A model generated the notes under the pieces. That model was not told where the DNA came from. It did no database searches and saw only the letters and a program-made list of their open reading frames with translations. DNA of 64,000 nt. Source: UBA1783 sp964449115. GTDB lineage: Bacteria > Bacillota_I > Bacilli_A > Erysipelotrichales > Erysipelotrichaceae. Position numbers and translations under genes: made by a program. Location of the stretch: positions 9,015 to 73,014 of the forward strand of contig CAYUXW010000004.1 of NCBI GenBank assembly GCA_964449115.1, read 5' to 3'. The stretch's first letter is position 1. Each line of letters begins with the position of its first letter. Of the stretch, positions 16,281 to 25,677 are shown one piece after another.

Positions 16281-17210
16281 TTATTTATACCATTTCTTAA
16301 AATCTTCTTCTGTAGCCAAGACATAGTGGGTGTCAGTTATTTTATGCTCAACAGCATTGACATAATCTACACCTTCTTTTTCTTTGTCATAGCTCAAAGC
16401 AACTCTGGATTTCTCTAATATTGGATTTGGATGCGGTATTGCTGAAAGCAGCGCCTTAGTATATGGGTGAACAGGATTTTGAAATATTTCATCCGTTGTT
16501 CCCGTTTCTACAATATGCCCCAAATGCATAACCCCGATTCGATCTGAAATATACTTTACCATTGATAAATCATGAGCAATAAATAGATATGTTGTCCCAA
16601 GCTCTTCCTGAATATCTTTCATCAGATTAACTACCTGAGCTTGAATCGAAACATCCAGAGCTGAAATACATTCATCAGCAATAACAAGTTTGGGATTCAT
16701 AACCAAAGCTCTGGCAATACCTATTCTCTGTCTTTGACCACCAGAAAACTGGTGCGGAAACCTTGTGGCTTGCTCAGCAGATAAGCCTACTTTATCTAAG
16801 ATTCGATTAACTTTATCGTTTAACTCTTCTTTAGTCTCAAACTTATGATGAATCAGCAATCCCTGGGCAATAATTTCTTTTACCTTTTTTCTTGGATTTA
16901 AACAAGCCATCGGATCTTGGAAAATCATCTGCATATTGGTTCTTAAATGCTTTTCAACTTCTTTTGAAAGTCTTCCGGAGATATCAACTCCATCAAAGAT
17001 AATCTTTCCTTCTGTAGGGTCATACAGTCGAATAATAGAACGACCAGTCGTTGATTTTCCCGAACCTGATTCACCTACCAGACCATATGTTTCTCCTTCA
17101 TAAATGTTAAAACTGATACCATCTACCGCTTTAGTAGTAAAGTTTCTTGAAACTCTGAAGTACTGTTTTAAATTTTCAACACGAAGTAAAGGTTGTTTAA
17201 TTTCACTCAT
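16281..17210 (-). CDS. oppF: Peptide ABC transporter ATP-binding protein OppF
   Basis: One of the two ATPases that power oligopeptide or dipeptide uptake. The 309-residue protein has Walker A GESGSGKSTTGR, signature FSGGQRQRIGIARAL, Walker B LVIADE and the C-terminal HPYTKALLSAIPHPNP block found in Opp/Dpp ATPases. It overlaps oppD by 8 bp, indicating translational coupling, and is the last gene of oppABCDF. The C-terminal 40 residues after the HPYTKALL block are charged and not recognised. Confidence 0.92.
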   Translation of the reverse strand: MSEIKQPLLRVENLKQYFRVSRNFTTKAVDGISFNIYEGETYGLVGESGSGKSTTGRSIIRLYDPTEGKIIFDGVDISGRLSKEVEKHLRTNMQMIFQDPMACLNPRKKVKEIIAQGLLIHHKFETKEELNDKVNRILDKVGLSAEQATRFPHQFSGGQRQRIGIARALVMNPKLVIADECISALDVSIQAQVVNLMKDIQEELGTTYLFIAHDLSMVKYISDRIGVMHLGHIVETGTTDEIFQNPVHPYTKALLSAIPHPNPILEKSRVALSYDKEKEGVDYVNAVEHKITDTHYVLATEEDFKKWYK

Positions 17211-18300
17211 AAACAGCTGCCTCCTTCTTCATCTTTTCAATTCTTTCTTTTAAATCAGCTGGCATTTCCACCTTTGGAGCACGCTCATCACAAAGCCAGC
17301 TGGCTACACGGTGTTGTCCTCCAACATCATACATTGGCGGCTCTTCCCTGAAGTCAATATTAAGGGCAAATGGATTTCTAACCGCAAAAGCATCACCACT
17401 GACTTTTTCCAGTAAATTTGGTGGAGAACCAGGGATAGTAAACAGTCTTTTACTTTTAGTGTCAGTATCAGGCATACTACTTAGCAGTCCCCAGGTATAA
17501 GGATGTCTAGGATCATAGAATATCTCATTGATATTTCCTTTCTCGACAATTCTGCCAGCATACATTACAGCTACATAATCAGCAACCTTGGCTACTACTC
17601 CTAAATCGTGAGTAATGTAAATTACAGAAATATTATTTTTTTGTTGAATAGATTTAATCAATTCCAATATTTTAGCCTGAATTGTTACATCAAGAGCAGT
17701 AGTAGGTTCATCACAAATCAGAATTTCTGGATCACAGCTTAAGGCGATGGCGATAACCACCCTCTGTCTCATGCCACCAGACAGTTCATGAGGATACTGT
17801 TTAAATCTTTTTTCAGGCTGATCAATCCCTACTTCTTCTAAAAGTTCAATCGCTCTTAGTTTAGCCTCTTTTTTATCTAGATTTAAATGATAGATCATCG
17901 GTTGCATAATCTGATTGCCTATTGTCATTGTTGGATCAAGCGATGTCATCGGATCCTGGAAAACCATGGCAATCTTTTTGCCACAAAACTTATATCTGAT
18001 ATCTTTTTGTGACATTGCCACCAGATCAACTGATTGCTCTTGTCCATTTTCATCAGTGTAATTATAGATAATTGAACCTTCATCAATTATTCCATTACTA
18101 TCAAGAATTCCCAATATTGTTTTTACAGTTACTGATTTTCCTGAGCCTGATTCACCTACAATAGCAATCGTTTCCCCTCTAAACAAATCCAGTCTGACAC
18201 CTCTGATAGCTTTTACGGTACCATAGGCTGTCTTAAACGAAATATTTAGATTACGCAAAGAAAGGACACGGTCTTTTTTATCTTTTTTTATTTTTTCCAT
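17203..18300 (-). CDS. oppD: Peptide ABC transporter ATP-binding protein OppD
   Basis: The partner ATPase of OppF. The 365-residue protein carries Walker A GESGSGKSVTVK, signature LSGGMRQRVVIAIAL, Walker B EILICDEPTTALD, the HDLGVVA switch and the C-terminal HPYTWGLLSSMPD and PGSPPNL elements of OppD/DppD. Four-cysteine Fe-S ligands seen in some OppD proteins are not obvious; only one Cys follows near the end. It lies 12 bp after oppC. Confidence 0.92.
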   Translation of the reverse strand: MEKIKKDKKDRVLSLRNLNISFKTAYGTVKAIRGVRLDLFRGETIAIVGESGSGKSVTVKTILGILDSNGIIDEGSIIYNYTDENGQEQSVDLVAMSQKDIRYKFCGKKIAMVFQDPMTSLDPTMTIGNQIMQPMIYHLNLDKKEAKLRAIELLEEVGIDQPEKRFKQYPHELSGGMRQRVVIAIALSCDPEILICDEPTTALDVTIQAKILELIKSIQQKNNISVIYITHDLGVVAKVADYVAVMYAGRIVEKGNINEIFYDPRHPYTWGLLSSMPDTDTKSKRLFTIPGSPPNLLEKVSGDAFAVRNPFALNIDFREEPPMYDVGGQHRVASWLCDERAPKVEMPADLKERIEKMKKEAAVYE

Positions 18301-18311
18301 ACCATACCCTC

Positions 18312-19328
18312 CTATTTATTTAACTGTTTAGGGTCAAAGGCATCCCTCAAACCATCAGCAAACAGATTAAATGACAACATCAATAAAGACATGATAATTA
18401 CCGGAATAGCTAAAATATGTGGAAAAGTGGTCATTGATTTATAACCATCAGCAACCAGTGAACCAAGAGAGGCCATTGGAGCTGGAACCCCTAAGCCTAA
18501 AAACGACAAATATGCTTCCAAGAAAATCGCACTTGGAATAGACAGCATACTGGTAATAATAACCTGACCAAAGATATTTGGTAATATTTCCTGAAATATT
18601 ATGGAAAGTTTGCTGGCTCCCAGAGTTCGGCTGGCTAATACATATTCCTGCTCTTTTACCTTCATAACCTGGGCTCTGGCAATTCTTTCCATTGGAATCC
18701 AGCCGGTAATCATCAGGGCGAAGATAATAGAAACCATTCCTGCTGGAAGTACTAAGCTCAATAGAGTTACTACAACCAGAGTTGGAACACCATTTAAAAT
18801 CTCGGCAAATCTCTGCATAACAATATCAATTATTCCACCAAAGAAACCAGAAATAAGTCCATAAATCATTCCAAAACAGATATCAATAACCACAGCACTG
18901 AAGGCAATTACCAGTGAAACTCTTGTCCCCAACCAGACTCTTGTCCAGATATCACGTCCCTGAGTATCAGCACCAAACCAATAGTAATAATCACTGGCAC
19001 CTTTAGCGGCATAATAATCCTGACCATGATATGAACCATCAAAAATTCCCAGTTTTTCTAAAAAAGGAACTCTAGGTGTCAAACATTCATGGCCATGAAT
19101 AATAGATTTATAGGTGTGCTCATTCATTGATGGACCAATTATCGCCATCAAAATAATAATGACAATAATAATAAAACCAACAATTGCACCTTTATTCTTT
19201 TTAAAGTTTGACCAGACATCTTTTAAATATGATGTTGCCTTATAAGATTTATCAATTATTTTTTTGCCACTTTCATGAGCAAAAAGGAAGTCATCTTCAT
19301 GAAAATCACGTTCATTATAAACTGTCAT
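18312..19328 (-). CDS. oppC: Peptide ABC transporter permease OppC
   Basis: Second membrane subunit of the peptide importer. A start at 19328 (338 residues, MTVYNERDFHEDDF) is preferred over the longer open frame because AGGAGG lies 10 bases upstream, inside the oppB end, and the ATG follows the oppB stop by one base. It has an N-terminal cytoplasmic region, one membrane helix, a long extracellular loop (about 80-130) and five further helices, with the EAA-type loop ERIARAQVMKVKEQEYVLAS and GASKLSIIFQEILPN. This is the usual OppC layout. Confidence 0.92.
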   Translation of the reverse strand: MTVYNERDFHEDDFLFAHESGKKIIDKSYKATSYLKDVWSNFKKNKGAIVGFIIIVIIILMAIIGPSMNEHTYKSIIHGHECLTPRVPFLEKLGIFDGSYHGQDYYAAKGASDYYYWFGADTQGRDIWTRVWLGTRVSLVIAFSAVVIDICFGMIYGLISGFFGGIIDIVMQRFAEILNGVPTLVVVTLLSLVLPAGMVSIIFALMITGWIPMERIARAQVMKVKEQEYVLASRTLGASKLSIIFQEILPNIFGQVIITSMLSIPSAIFLEAYLSFLGLGVPAPMASLGSLVADGYKSMTTFPHILAIPVIIMSLLMLSFNLFADGLRDAFDPKQLNK

Positions 19329-19329
19329 T

Positions 19330-20265
19330 TTACTTTTCCTCCTTACTGATTCTAATTCTTGGGTCAATAACACCATACAGAATATCTACAATCAGCATCA
19401 TGATAATGTACATTACCGAATAGACAAAGGCACAGGCAATTGTTACATTATAGTCATTTTGCTGAATACCATTAATCATCAGTGAGCCAATACCTGGAAT
19501 ACCAAAAATCTTTTCAATTACACTTGAACCAGTCAAAAGATTAACTAGAATTGGTCCCATAACTGTGATTACTGGTATCAGAGTATTTCTCATAGCATGA
19601 GTAATAATCATCTTATAATCTTTAATTCCCATTGACTGAACCAAAGATATATAGTCACTTGATAAAACATCAATCATTTCGCTTCTGGTAAATCTGGCAA
19701 TATTGGCCATTGGTGAAACCGAAAGAGCCAAAGCCGGCAAAATCAGCGAAAATACTGGCATACTTTTGTTGTACAAAACAGGAAAGAGTTTAAATTTGAA
19801 GGCTATAAAATATGCCAGTAGCATCGCACAGACATAAGAAGGAACACTTACTCCTATGACCGAAATTACCGAACAGAAATTGTCTATCCAGCTATTATGT
19901 TTTAAGGCTGATGTTATCCCTAAAATCAAGCCAAAGACCGTACCAAATCCCATCGCCATAGCTCCAACCAATATCGATATACCCAATCTTTCTTTTACCA
20001 TTTGTGAAATAGCGAAGTTTTTATTGATCGAATAAGAAACTCCTAAATCACCACTCAACATATTCTTAACATAAAGAAAGAAGCGAACTGCTACAGGTTT
20101 ATCTAATCCATACTTGGTATACAACACTGCAATCTGTGCTTCTGACAATTTTTCATCATTAAAAGGTGAACCTGGCATCAGGTCCATGAGAATAAAGAGC
20201 ACAAGTAAAATAAAAAATAGAGTTGCTATAGATATAAGAATTCTCTTTGATATATATTTCTTCAT
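19330..20265 (-). CDS. oppB: Peptide ABC transporter permease OppB
   Basis: First membrane subunit of the importer; 311 residues with six membrane helices. N-terminal MKKYISKRILISIATLFFI and LMPGSPF are typical of OppB, as is the EAA loop with DYISLVQSMGIKDYKMI and HAMRNTLIPVITVMGP. It is separated from oppA by 69 bp that contain a perfect 14-bp hairpin, and is followed immediately by oppC. Confidence 0.92.
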   Translation of the reverse strand: MKKYISKRILISIATLFFILLVLFILMDLMPGSPFNDEKLSEAQIAVLYTKYGLDKPVAVRFFLYVKNMLSGDLGVSYSINKNFAISQMVKERLGISILVGAMAMGFGTVFGLILGITSALKHNSWIDNFCSVISVIGVSVPSYVCAMLLAYFIAFKFKLFPVLYNKSMPVFSLILPALALSVSPMANIARFTRSEMIDVLSSDYISLVQSMGIKDYKMIITHAMRNTLIPVITVMGPILVNLLTGSSVIEKIFGIPGIGSLMINGIQQNDYNVTIACAFVYSVMYIIMMLIVDILYGVIDPRIRISKEEK

Positions 20266-20288
20266 AAAAGTTTATCTCCTTGCAACGA

Positions 20289-20320
20289 ATTAGAACGATT
20301 ATTTGCATAATCGTTCTAAT
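20289..20320 (-). other. Intercistronic hairpin between oppA and oppB
   Basis: ATTAGAACGATTAT and ATAATCGTTCTAAT form a perfect 14-bp stem with a 4-base loop. It is not followed by a T run on the minus strand, so it is more likely an mRNA-stabilising or processing element that keeps oppA expression above oppBCDF than a full terminator. Confidence 0.7.
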
Positions 20321-20334
20321 AAGCTTATTAATAA

Positions 20335-21972
20335 CTAGTCAACAAAGACAATATAACGGTAACTGTCTACTGCTGCAACGTGGAATCTGATTCCTGTAAT
20401 CTTAGGATTGATAATCATTGCTCCACCAGCCTGGAAAATTGGAACTACTGCTGCATCTTCAACAATTAATACTTTTTCTGCTTCTAAGAAGTCATTCCAT
20501 CTTGTAATTGCATCTGTTGTTGCTGCTTCAGCATGGATAACTAAAGCATCATAGACTTCACTGTCATAACCGCCTGAACTTTGCCAGCTAGTAAATAAAT
20601 CCATATAAGTCTGTGGATCGCCATAGTCAGGGCCCCAACGAGTTAATGAAACATCAAACTCAGCTTTTCCACCTTCCAATGTAGCTCTTTGCATCATTAG
20701 ACGAGTGTTCTTAGGTTTACCATTTAATTCAACTGTAAATCCTACTTTTTCTAAGAAGTACTGAATTTGTTCAGCAGCTTTGATTTCAGGATCACCCTGG
20801 TCAGTAGAGTAAATAAGGTTGATAGTAATATCGTGACCTAATTCAGCAACTGCCAAATCATAGTATTCTTTTGCTTTTGCTTCGTTGTATTCTACTACAG
20901 GTCCATTGTCAATACGGAAGTCTACTCCTGTTTCAGGGTTGTTAGTCAGATTAATAGGAATAATACCTTCAGCTGCTACAGAACCATCATTTAATACTGT
21001 TGCAATCGCTTCTCTATCAATCGCATAAGACATTGCTTTTCTAGCATTTACGTTAGCCATATCAGTTGGGTTAACTGTTTTATTAATATTGATTAATAGA
21101 TAGAACAGATATCCTGATAAACGATTTACAAAGCCAGCAGTATTTTTATTAGCTTCAACCTGTTCGCCAGATAAGTTAACAGTGTCAAGTGAACCTGACT
21201 GATATTCCAACAACGCTGTCTGAGTGTCATTTACAACACGGAAGACAATTTTATCTGGAGTCTTATCTGTCTTAAAGTTTTCATAATCCCAATATTTATC
21301 ATTAACTGTAAATTCATATGAATAGTTTGCTTCCCAGTCAGACATTACCCATGGTCCAGAATAGATCATATTGTATACTGATAACGCATATTGGTCACCT
21401 TGAGATTCTACAAATTCCTCATTTAATGGGAATAAAGTTGGAAATGCCAACATACTTAAGAAGAAGCCTGATGGTTTAGTTAAAGTAACTTGGAAAGTTT
21501 TATCATCCAAAGCTAAAACACCTAAATCATCAACTGTATATCCACTATCAGGATCATAGCAGCTAGCTCCAACAATATTTGCTGTTTCTAAAAACCAGTT
21601 GTATTCTGAAGCAAAATCAGGATTGACAACTCTTTTCCAAGCATAAACAAAGTCATGAGCTGTGATAGGAGTTCCATTAGACCAGTATGCATTTTCTCTA
21701 ATTTTGAAAGTGTAGACTGTTCCGGTTTCATCAACTGTATAAGATTCAGCTAAATCCAACACAGGCAGATTGTTTTCATCTAGAGTCATCAAGCCAGCCA
21801 TACACATGTCTTGAGCACTGAACGAACCACCATCTGTTGCAATCTGCGTATCCATTGATATGACATCTGACGGTACTTGTATAGTTACAACCTTTTCTTT
21901 TGCTGGTTTATCGCCACCATTACAACCTGTCAATAATGCCAAAATCATTAATATTACCAACAATTTTTTCAT
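20335..21972 (-). CDS. oppA: Peptide-binding lipoprotein OppA
   Basis: Extracellular solute-binding protein (family 5) that captures peptides for OppBCDF. The start at 21972 (545 residues, MKKLLVILMILALLTGC) is chosen because GGGAGGA lies upstream and a lipoprotein signal with Cys17 follows at once; the open frame extends further upstream without these. Family 5 marks include RENAYWSNGTPITAHDFVYAWKRV, split here as WSNGTPITAHDFVYAW, and RKAMSYAIDREAI. It is the first gene of the operon, as expected for the most abundant component. Confidence 0.93.
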   Translation of the reverse strand: MKKLLVILMILALLTGCNGGDKPAKEKVVTIQVPSDVISMDTQIATDGGSFSAQDMCMAGLMTLDENNLPVLDLAESYTVDETGTVYTFKIRENAYWSNGTPITAHDFVYAWKRVVNPDFASEYNWFLETANIVGASCYDPDSGYTVDDLGVLALDDKTFQVTLTKPSGFFLSMLAFPTLFPLNEEFVESQGDQYALSVYNMIYSGPWVMSDWEANYSYEFTVNDKYWDYENFKTDKTPDKIVFRVVNDTQTALLEYQSGSLDTVNLSGEQVEANKNTAGFVNRLSGYLFYLLININKTVNPTDMANVNARKAMSYAIDREAIATVLNDGSVAAEGIIPINLTNNPETGVDFRIDNGPVVEYNEAKAKEYYDLAVAELGHDITINLIYSTDQGDPEIKAAEQIQYFLEKVGFTVELNGKPKNTRLMMQRATLEGGKAEFDVSLTRWGPDYGDPQTYMDLFTSWQSSGGYDSEVYDALVIHAEAATTDAITRWNDFLEAEKVLIVEDAAVVPIFQAGGAMIINPKITGIRFHVAAVDSYRYIVFVD

Positions 21973-22003
21973 TTTTGAAATCCTCCCTTTTAGTAATGCG
22001 TTA

Positions 22004-22032
22004 AGTTTACACCACAATGTAATTATTTTCAA
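22004..22032 (-). promoter_or_regulatory. Predicted opp operon promoter
   Basis: Minus-strand TTGAAA (22032-22027) and TAAACT (22009-22004) with a 17-base spacer, about 32 bp upstream of the chosen oppA start. Confidence 0.45.
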
Positions 22033-22085
22033 GCATTTTTTCACCTGTTTTCATCAAATGTATAAGGATTTTCATTGGTTTTCAT

Positions 22086-22115
22086 AAAAAAAGACTACTT
22101 TAGTAGCCTTTTTTA
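22086..22115 (-). terminator. Terminator after the iron/polyamine-type ABC operon
   Basis: Minus-strand AAAAAAGGCTACT and AGTAGTCTTTTTT pair over about 12 bp with an AA loop, ending in a T run directly after the ATPase gene. Confidence 0.8.
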
Positions 22116-22118
22116 CAA

Positions 22119-23762
22119 TTATTTTACTTTGATTGAGCCCAGCGCAATAAATCTGCCATTGGTTCTGGCAAATAACATAGCATTTTTACCTTTGAAATCC
22201 AATTTGATTTTTTCTTCTAAAGAATATATGACCCCACCAAACATCACTCCAGTTAACAGGTAGTTTCCTATCGCTGCTCTAACTGTTGTCTCCATACCTG
22301 TAGGCATTGATGAATATACTTCAGCATCAATTTTACCGTCTTCTCTAATATCGATGAACTCCGGTCTGATGCCAATAACAAAATCTTCTTCTGTAACAAT
22401 TTCAACATCATCAAAATCCTGTCGTTCATCAATCAATGGGATGCGGTATTTGAAACTTACCTCTTTATTTACTTTTTCAACATAACCTTTTTGATTGGCT
22501 TTCTGGTGTTCTTCTTCCTTTTTTCTTTCGTCCTTTAAGTCTTGCTCTTTATACCATTTAGAAACTTCAATTTCTTCATTAGGAACAAATTCAACTTTTT
22601 GACCATCAAAGATTTCTAACTCGATGTTACCATCCTGATTTTGTTTTCCTTTAGCTTCAATAAAGTTGATCGCTGGATTGCCGACAAAATCAGCAACAAA
22701 CAGATTGTTTGGTTTAGAGTAGACATCAAGTGGAGCATCATACTGCTGCAGAATACCATTATCAATCAGACAGATTTTGGTAGCCAAGGTCATAGCTTCC
22801 ATCTGATCATGGGTAACATAGACAAATGTTGAACCAGTTTCCAGATGTAATCTTTGAAGTTCTGAGCGCATTTCCAATCTTAACTTCGCATCCAGATTAC
22901 TTAATGGCTCATCCATGAACAGAACATCTGGCTCTGGTGCCAGGGTTCTGGCAATGGCTACACGCTGTTGTTGACCACCGCTTAGTTCAGCTGGATAACG
23001 ATCCATAAACATTCCGATTTTTACAATTCTAGAAACCCTTCGAACAATTAAATCAATTTCTTCTTTAGTAAGTTTACGATTTTCCATCACTGGATTGCCA
23101 TCTTTTAAATAAACATATTCTTCACTATAGGTAAAGCCATCTTTTTTAGCTTTTTCTTCGGCTTTAGCCAGCAAGCCTTTCAATTCCTCAGTTTTCTTTA
23201 TCGCAATAGCCTTGCTATCTTTGCCATTTATCTTGTATGACATCAGTTTTTTAGCAGTGAATTCCGATATCTCAAAACGATCAATCAGTTTTAAAATGGC
23301 TTTGTTTTCATCCAGTTTATCTTTCTTGTCATAACATTCTTCTAACACTTTAACCACTTCTTCAGGTTTCGCTAGAATTTCTACAAGTTTAGCATTAACT
23401 CTGCTGTCAAAGTCTATCTTTTCCATTTCCTCTTTAACATTTGTTAAACCAAAAGAAATGTTTTCGTAGACCGTCATATTTGGCCATAAAGCATAGTTCT
23501 GGAACAAAAATCCAACTTTACGCTTATTAGCCGGAACATTTATTCCCTCTTCTGAGTCAAATACAACTCGCTCTCCAATAGTTATTCTTCCGCTAGTAGG
23601 AGTTTCCAGTCCAGCAATCATTCTTAACGTCGTAGTTTTCCCACATCCTGAAGGACCCAGCAATGTTACAAACGCATTATCATCAATTACCAGGTTTAAA
23701 TCATCTACTGCATAGAATTTATCCCAACGTTTTGTTACATTTTTCAACACAATTTCTGGCAT
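22119..23762 (-). CDS. Iron/polyamine-type ABC importer ATPase with a large insertion
   Basis: A 547-residue ATPase of the MalK/PotA/FbpC class. Walker A is GPSGCGKTT (36-44), the Q loop is FLFQNYALW (Q88), the signature LSGGQQQRVAIAR starts at 260, Walker B is LFMDEP (281-286) and the switch His is H319. From the Q-loop glutamine to the signature is about 172 residues where MalK-type proteins have about 53, so some 120 extra residues, helical and rich in Lys and Glu, are inserted in the helical subdomain (about 108-245). A C-terminal TOBE-like regulatory region (from about 360) has a second charged insert around 405-435. The gene is the last of binding protein-permease-ATPase and starts 3 bp after the permease. 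All catalytic motifs are intact. Confidence 0.88.
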   Translation of the reverse strand: MPEIVLKNVTKRWDKFYAVDDLNLVIDDNAFVTLLGPSGCGKTTTLRMIAGLETPTSGRITIGERVVFDSEEGINVPANKRKVGFLFQNYALWPNMTVYENISFGLTNVKEEMEKIDFDSRVNAKLVEILAKPEEVVKVLEECYDKKDKLDENKAILKLIDRFEISEFTAKKLMSYKINGKDSKAIAIKKTEELKGLLAKAEEKAKKDGFTYSEEYVYLKDGNPVMENRKLTKEEIDLIVRRVSRIVKIGMFMDRYPAELSGGQQQRVAIARTLAPEPDVLFMDEPLSNLDAKLRLEMRSELQRLHLETGSTFVYVTHDQMEAMTLATKICLIDNGILQQYDAPLDVYSKPNNLFVADFVGNPAINFIEAKGKQNQDGNIELEIFDGQKVEFVPNEEIEVSKWYKEQDLKDERKKEEEHQKANQKGYVEKVNKEVSFKYRIPLIDERQDFDDVEIVTEEDFVIGIRPEFIDIREDGKIDAEVYSSMPTGMETTVRAAIGNYLLTGVMFGGVIYSLEEKIKLDFKGKNAMLFARTNGRFIALGSIKVK

Positions 23763-23765
23763 ATT

Positions 23766-25574
23766 TTATCCTCCTATTCCTTCATCTAAACTAGCTCCAG
23801 TAATCTTATTTACCAAAGCATTGCTTATCAGTATTGTGATTATTAATATCAAGTTAATACCACTTGAAAATGCATATAAGCCCATTTCATCAAAGTAGTC
23901 CAAGGTAGTTGCCAATATGAATCCTTGAGTACATAAAAGCATAAACAAACTCAATTCTCTCAGACAGGTCATAAACGGTAATAAATAGCCACTTATAATT
24001 GAACTTTTTTGAATTGGAATGATAATCTTTGTCATCCTCTTTGACCATGGCACACCAAGGATCATGGCACTTTCTTCAATTTCTCCTGATAGCTGCAACA
24101 TTGAGTTTAAAGAACTTCTTGAAGCAAACGGAATATACTTAATCGTTCCTACAATAATTAAAATCCAATAAGTGTTAAACAGATTTATCTTCTCAGATGA
24201 AAACAGGATAAAGTAAGCTGCTCCTACCGCTACCGATGGCATCAGATATGGTAAAAAGGCTACAGAGTTAACATAGTTTGCCCACTTGCTTCTTCTTTCC
24301 TTACTGACGGCATAACCAATCAAAGTTCCAATAGTGCCAGCAATGCCACAACAGCTGACAGCTACCAGAATGGTTCCCCTGTAGGCACGCCAGATTGTGT
24401 CATTATATAAAATACCCATCTGTCCATACATTCCACTTTCGGTAATGTTTTCATTGGTTATCCACCATTTCGTTGTTAGATTATTTAAATTCCCTGTGTA
24501 CAGGAAACTGTAATCACCCGGATTTGGCAAAAAAGTTTCAAAGGCAAATGAGACAATTGGGAAAATGCTGGTAAAGAAAGTTATAACTACCAATACTGAA
24601 GCGATGGCATATTTGCCTATCTTTCCCAAATTGATTTTAGAAATCTGCCCTGATTTGCCAGTAACTGTTGTGTAATTTTTACGAGATTTTAAACTTCTCT
24701 GGTTAACAAACATAATTACAACCCCAAAAAGCATCATAATAATTGCCAGAATTGATGCTTCTCCAGCATATTTATCATTCATTGAAACATACTTAGTACT
24801 TAAAGTTGTCAGATTCAAATAGTGTGGTACCGGATAAGAACCCATAGCTCCTCCTAAAACCAATAGAATTGTTGATAAAATAGCTGGTCTAATCATTGGA
24901 AGAGTTATCTTGGTGAAAATCTTATGCTTAGGAGTGTCCAGTATTGTAGCCGCTTCCTCTAAGTTAGCATCCATGTTTTTAAAAATACCACCAATTAAAA
25001 TGTAGGAAAAAGGCGCATAATGTATTCCCAAGACAACAATTGTCGGAAACAGCCCTTTACACCACCATAAAGGCATCTCTATTCCAAATAGTGAAGCCAA
25101 CAGTCCATTAGATGTTCCTGTTATAGCATTGGAATTAAAGACATTTTGCCACACAACAGCCAGTGTCCACTGCGGCATAATGTATGGAAAAATAAAAATC
25201 GAACTGATATATTTTCGCCATGCCATATTTGTTCTGGTAATCAAAAATGCTACAACCCCACCAAAAATGATAGAAACAAAACAGGTACCTATTACCAGAT
25301 AAACTGTATTTAATAGCGGTGTCCATAAATTAGCTTTAGCCATCGGACTGGTAAACAGGTCTATATAGTTATATAAAGAATATCCCGATTGTTTTCCTGA
25401 TAAATAAGCATCTATCGTTCCTGGATGAATTTTAAAAGTATCTTCAATTATCGCCACAATTGGAGCAACGGTAGTAATTGTCAGCAAAATTCCCATACAT
25501 AAAAGAATGACATTATGTGGTTTTGAGAAATATGTCTTAACCTTATTGAGTTTAATTTTAGTCGATTTATTCAT
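23766..25574 (-). CDS. Fused double-domain ABC permease (iron(III)/spermidine type)
   Basis: A 602-residue membrane protein with two copies of the binding-protein-dependent permease domain and about twelve membrane helices, the arrangement of FbpB-type iron and related importers. EAA-type loops are seen in both halves: NLEEAATILDTPKHKIFTKI with TLPMIRP in the first, and EIEESAMILGVPWSKRMTKI with PIQKS in the second. It pairs with the downstream ATPase and the upstream lipoprotein. Substrate is not known; Fe(III), thiamine-like or phosphonate compounds are all transported by relatives. Confidence 0.88.
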   Translation of the reverse strand: MNKSTKIKLNKVKTYFSKPHNVILLCMGILLTITTVAPIVAIIEDTFKIHPGTIDAYLSGKQSGYSLYNYIDLFTSPMAKANLWTPLLNTVYLVIGTCFVSIIFGGVVAFLITRTNMAWRKYISSIFIFPYIMPQWTLAVVWQNVFNSNAITGTSNGLLASLFGIEMPLWWCKGLFPTIVVLGIHYAPFSYILIGGIFKNMDANLEEAATILDTPKHKIFTKITLPMIRPAILSTILLVLGGAMGSYPVPHYLNLTTLSTKYVSMNDKYAGEASILAIIMMLFGVVIMFVNQRSLKSRKNYTTVTGKSGQISKINLGKIGKYAIASVLVVITFFTSIFPIVSFAFETFLPNPGDYSFLYTGNLNNLTTKWWITNENITESGMYGQMGILYNDTIWRAYRGTILVAVSCCGIAGTIGTLIGYAVSKERRSKWANYVNSVAFLPYLMPSVAVGAAYFILFSSEKINLFNTYWILIIVGTIKYIPFASRSSLNSMLQLSGEIEESAMILGVPWSKRMTKIIIPIQKSSIISGYLLPFMTCLRELSLFMLLCTQGFILATTLDYFDEMGLYAFSSGINLILIITILISNALVNKITGASLDEGIGG

Positions 25575-25594
25575 AATATCTCCTTTTTAAAAAT

Positions 25595-25619
25595 AGTGCC
25601 CTTGTTAATCAAGGGCACT
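25595..25619 (-). other. Intercistronic hairpin after the binding-protein gene
   Basis: AGTGCCCTTG and CAAGGGCACT form a 10-bp GC-rich stem with a 5-base loop, followed on the minus strand by ATTTTTAAAAAGG. A smaller CCGCTT/AAGCGG hairpin lies at 25636-25656. Together they could attenuate transcription into the permease gene. Confidence 0.65.
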
Positions 25620-25677
25620 GTGTTTTTCCACAATCCCGCTTTGTGTTTATAAGCGGTTGTTTTAATAATTTTGCTTA

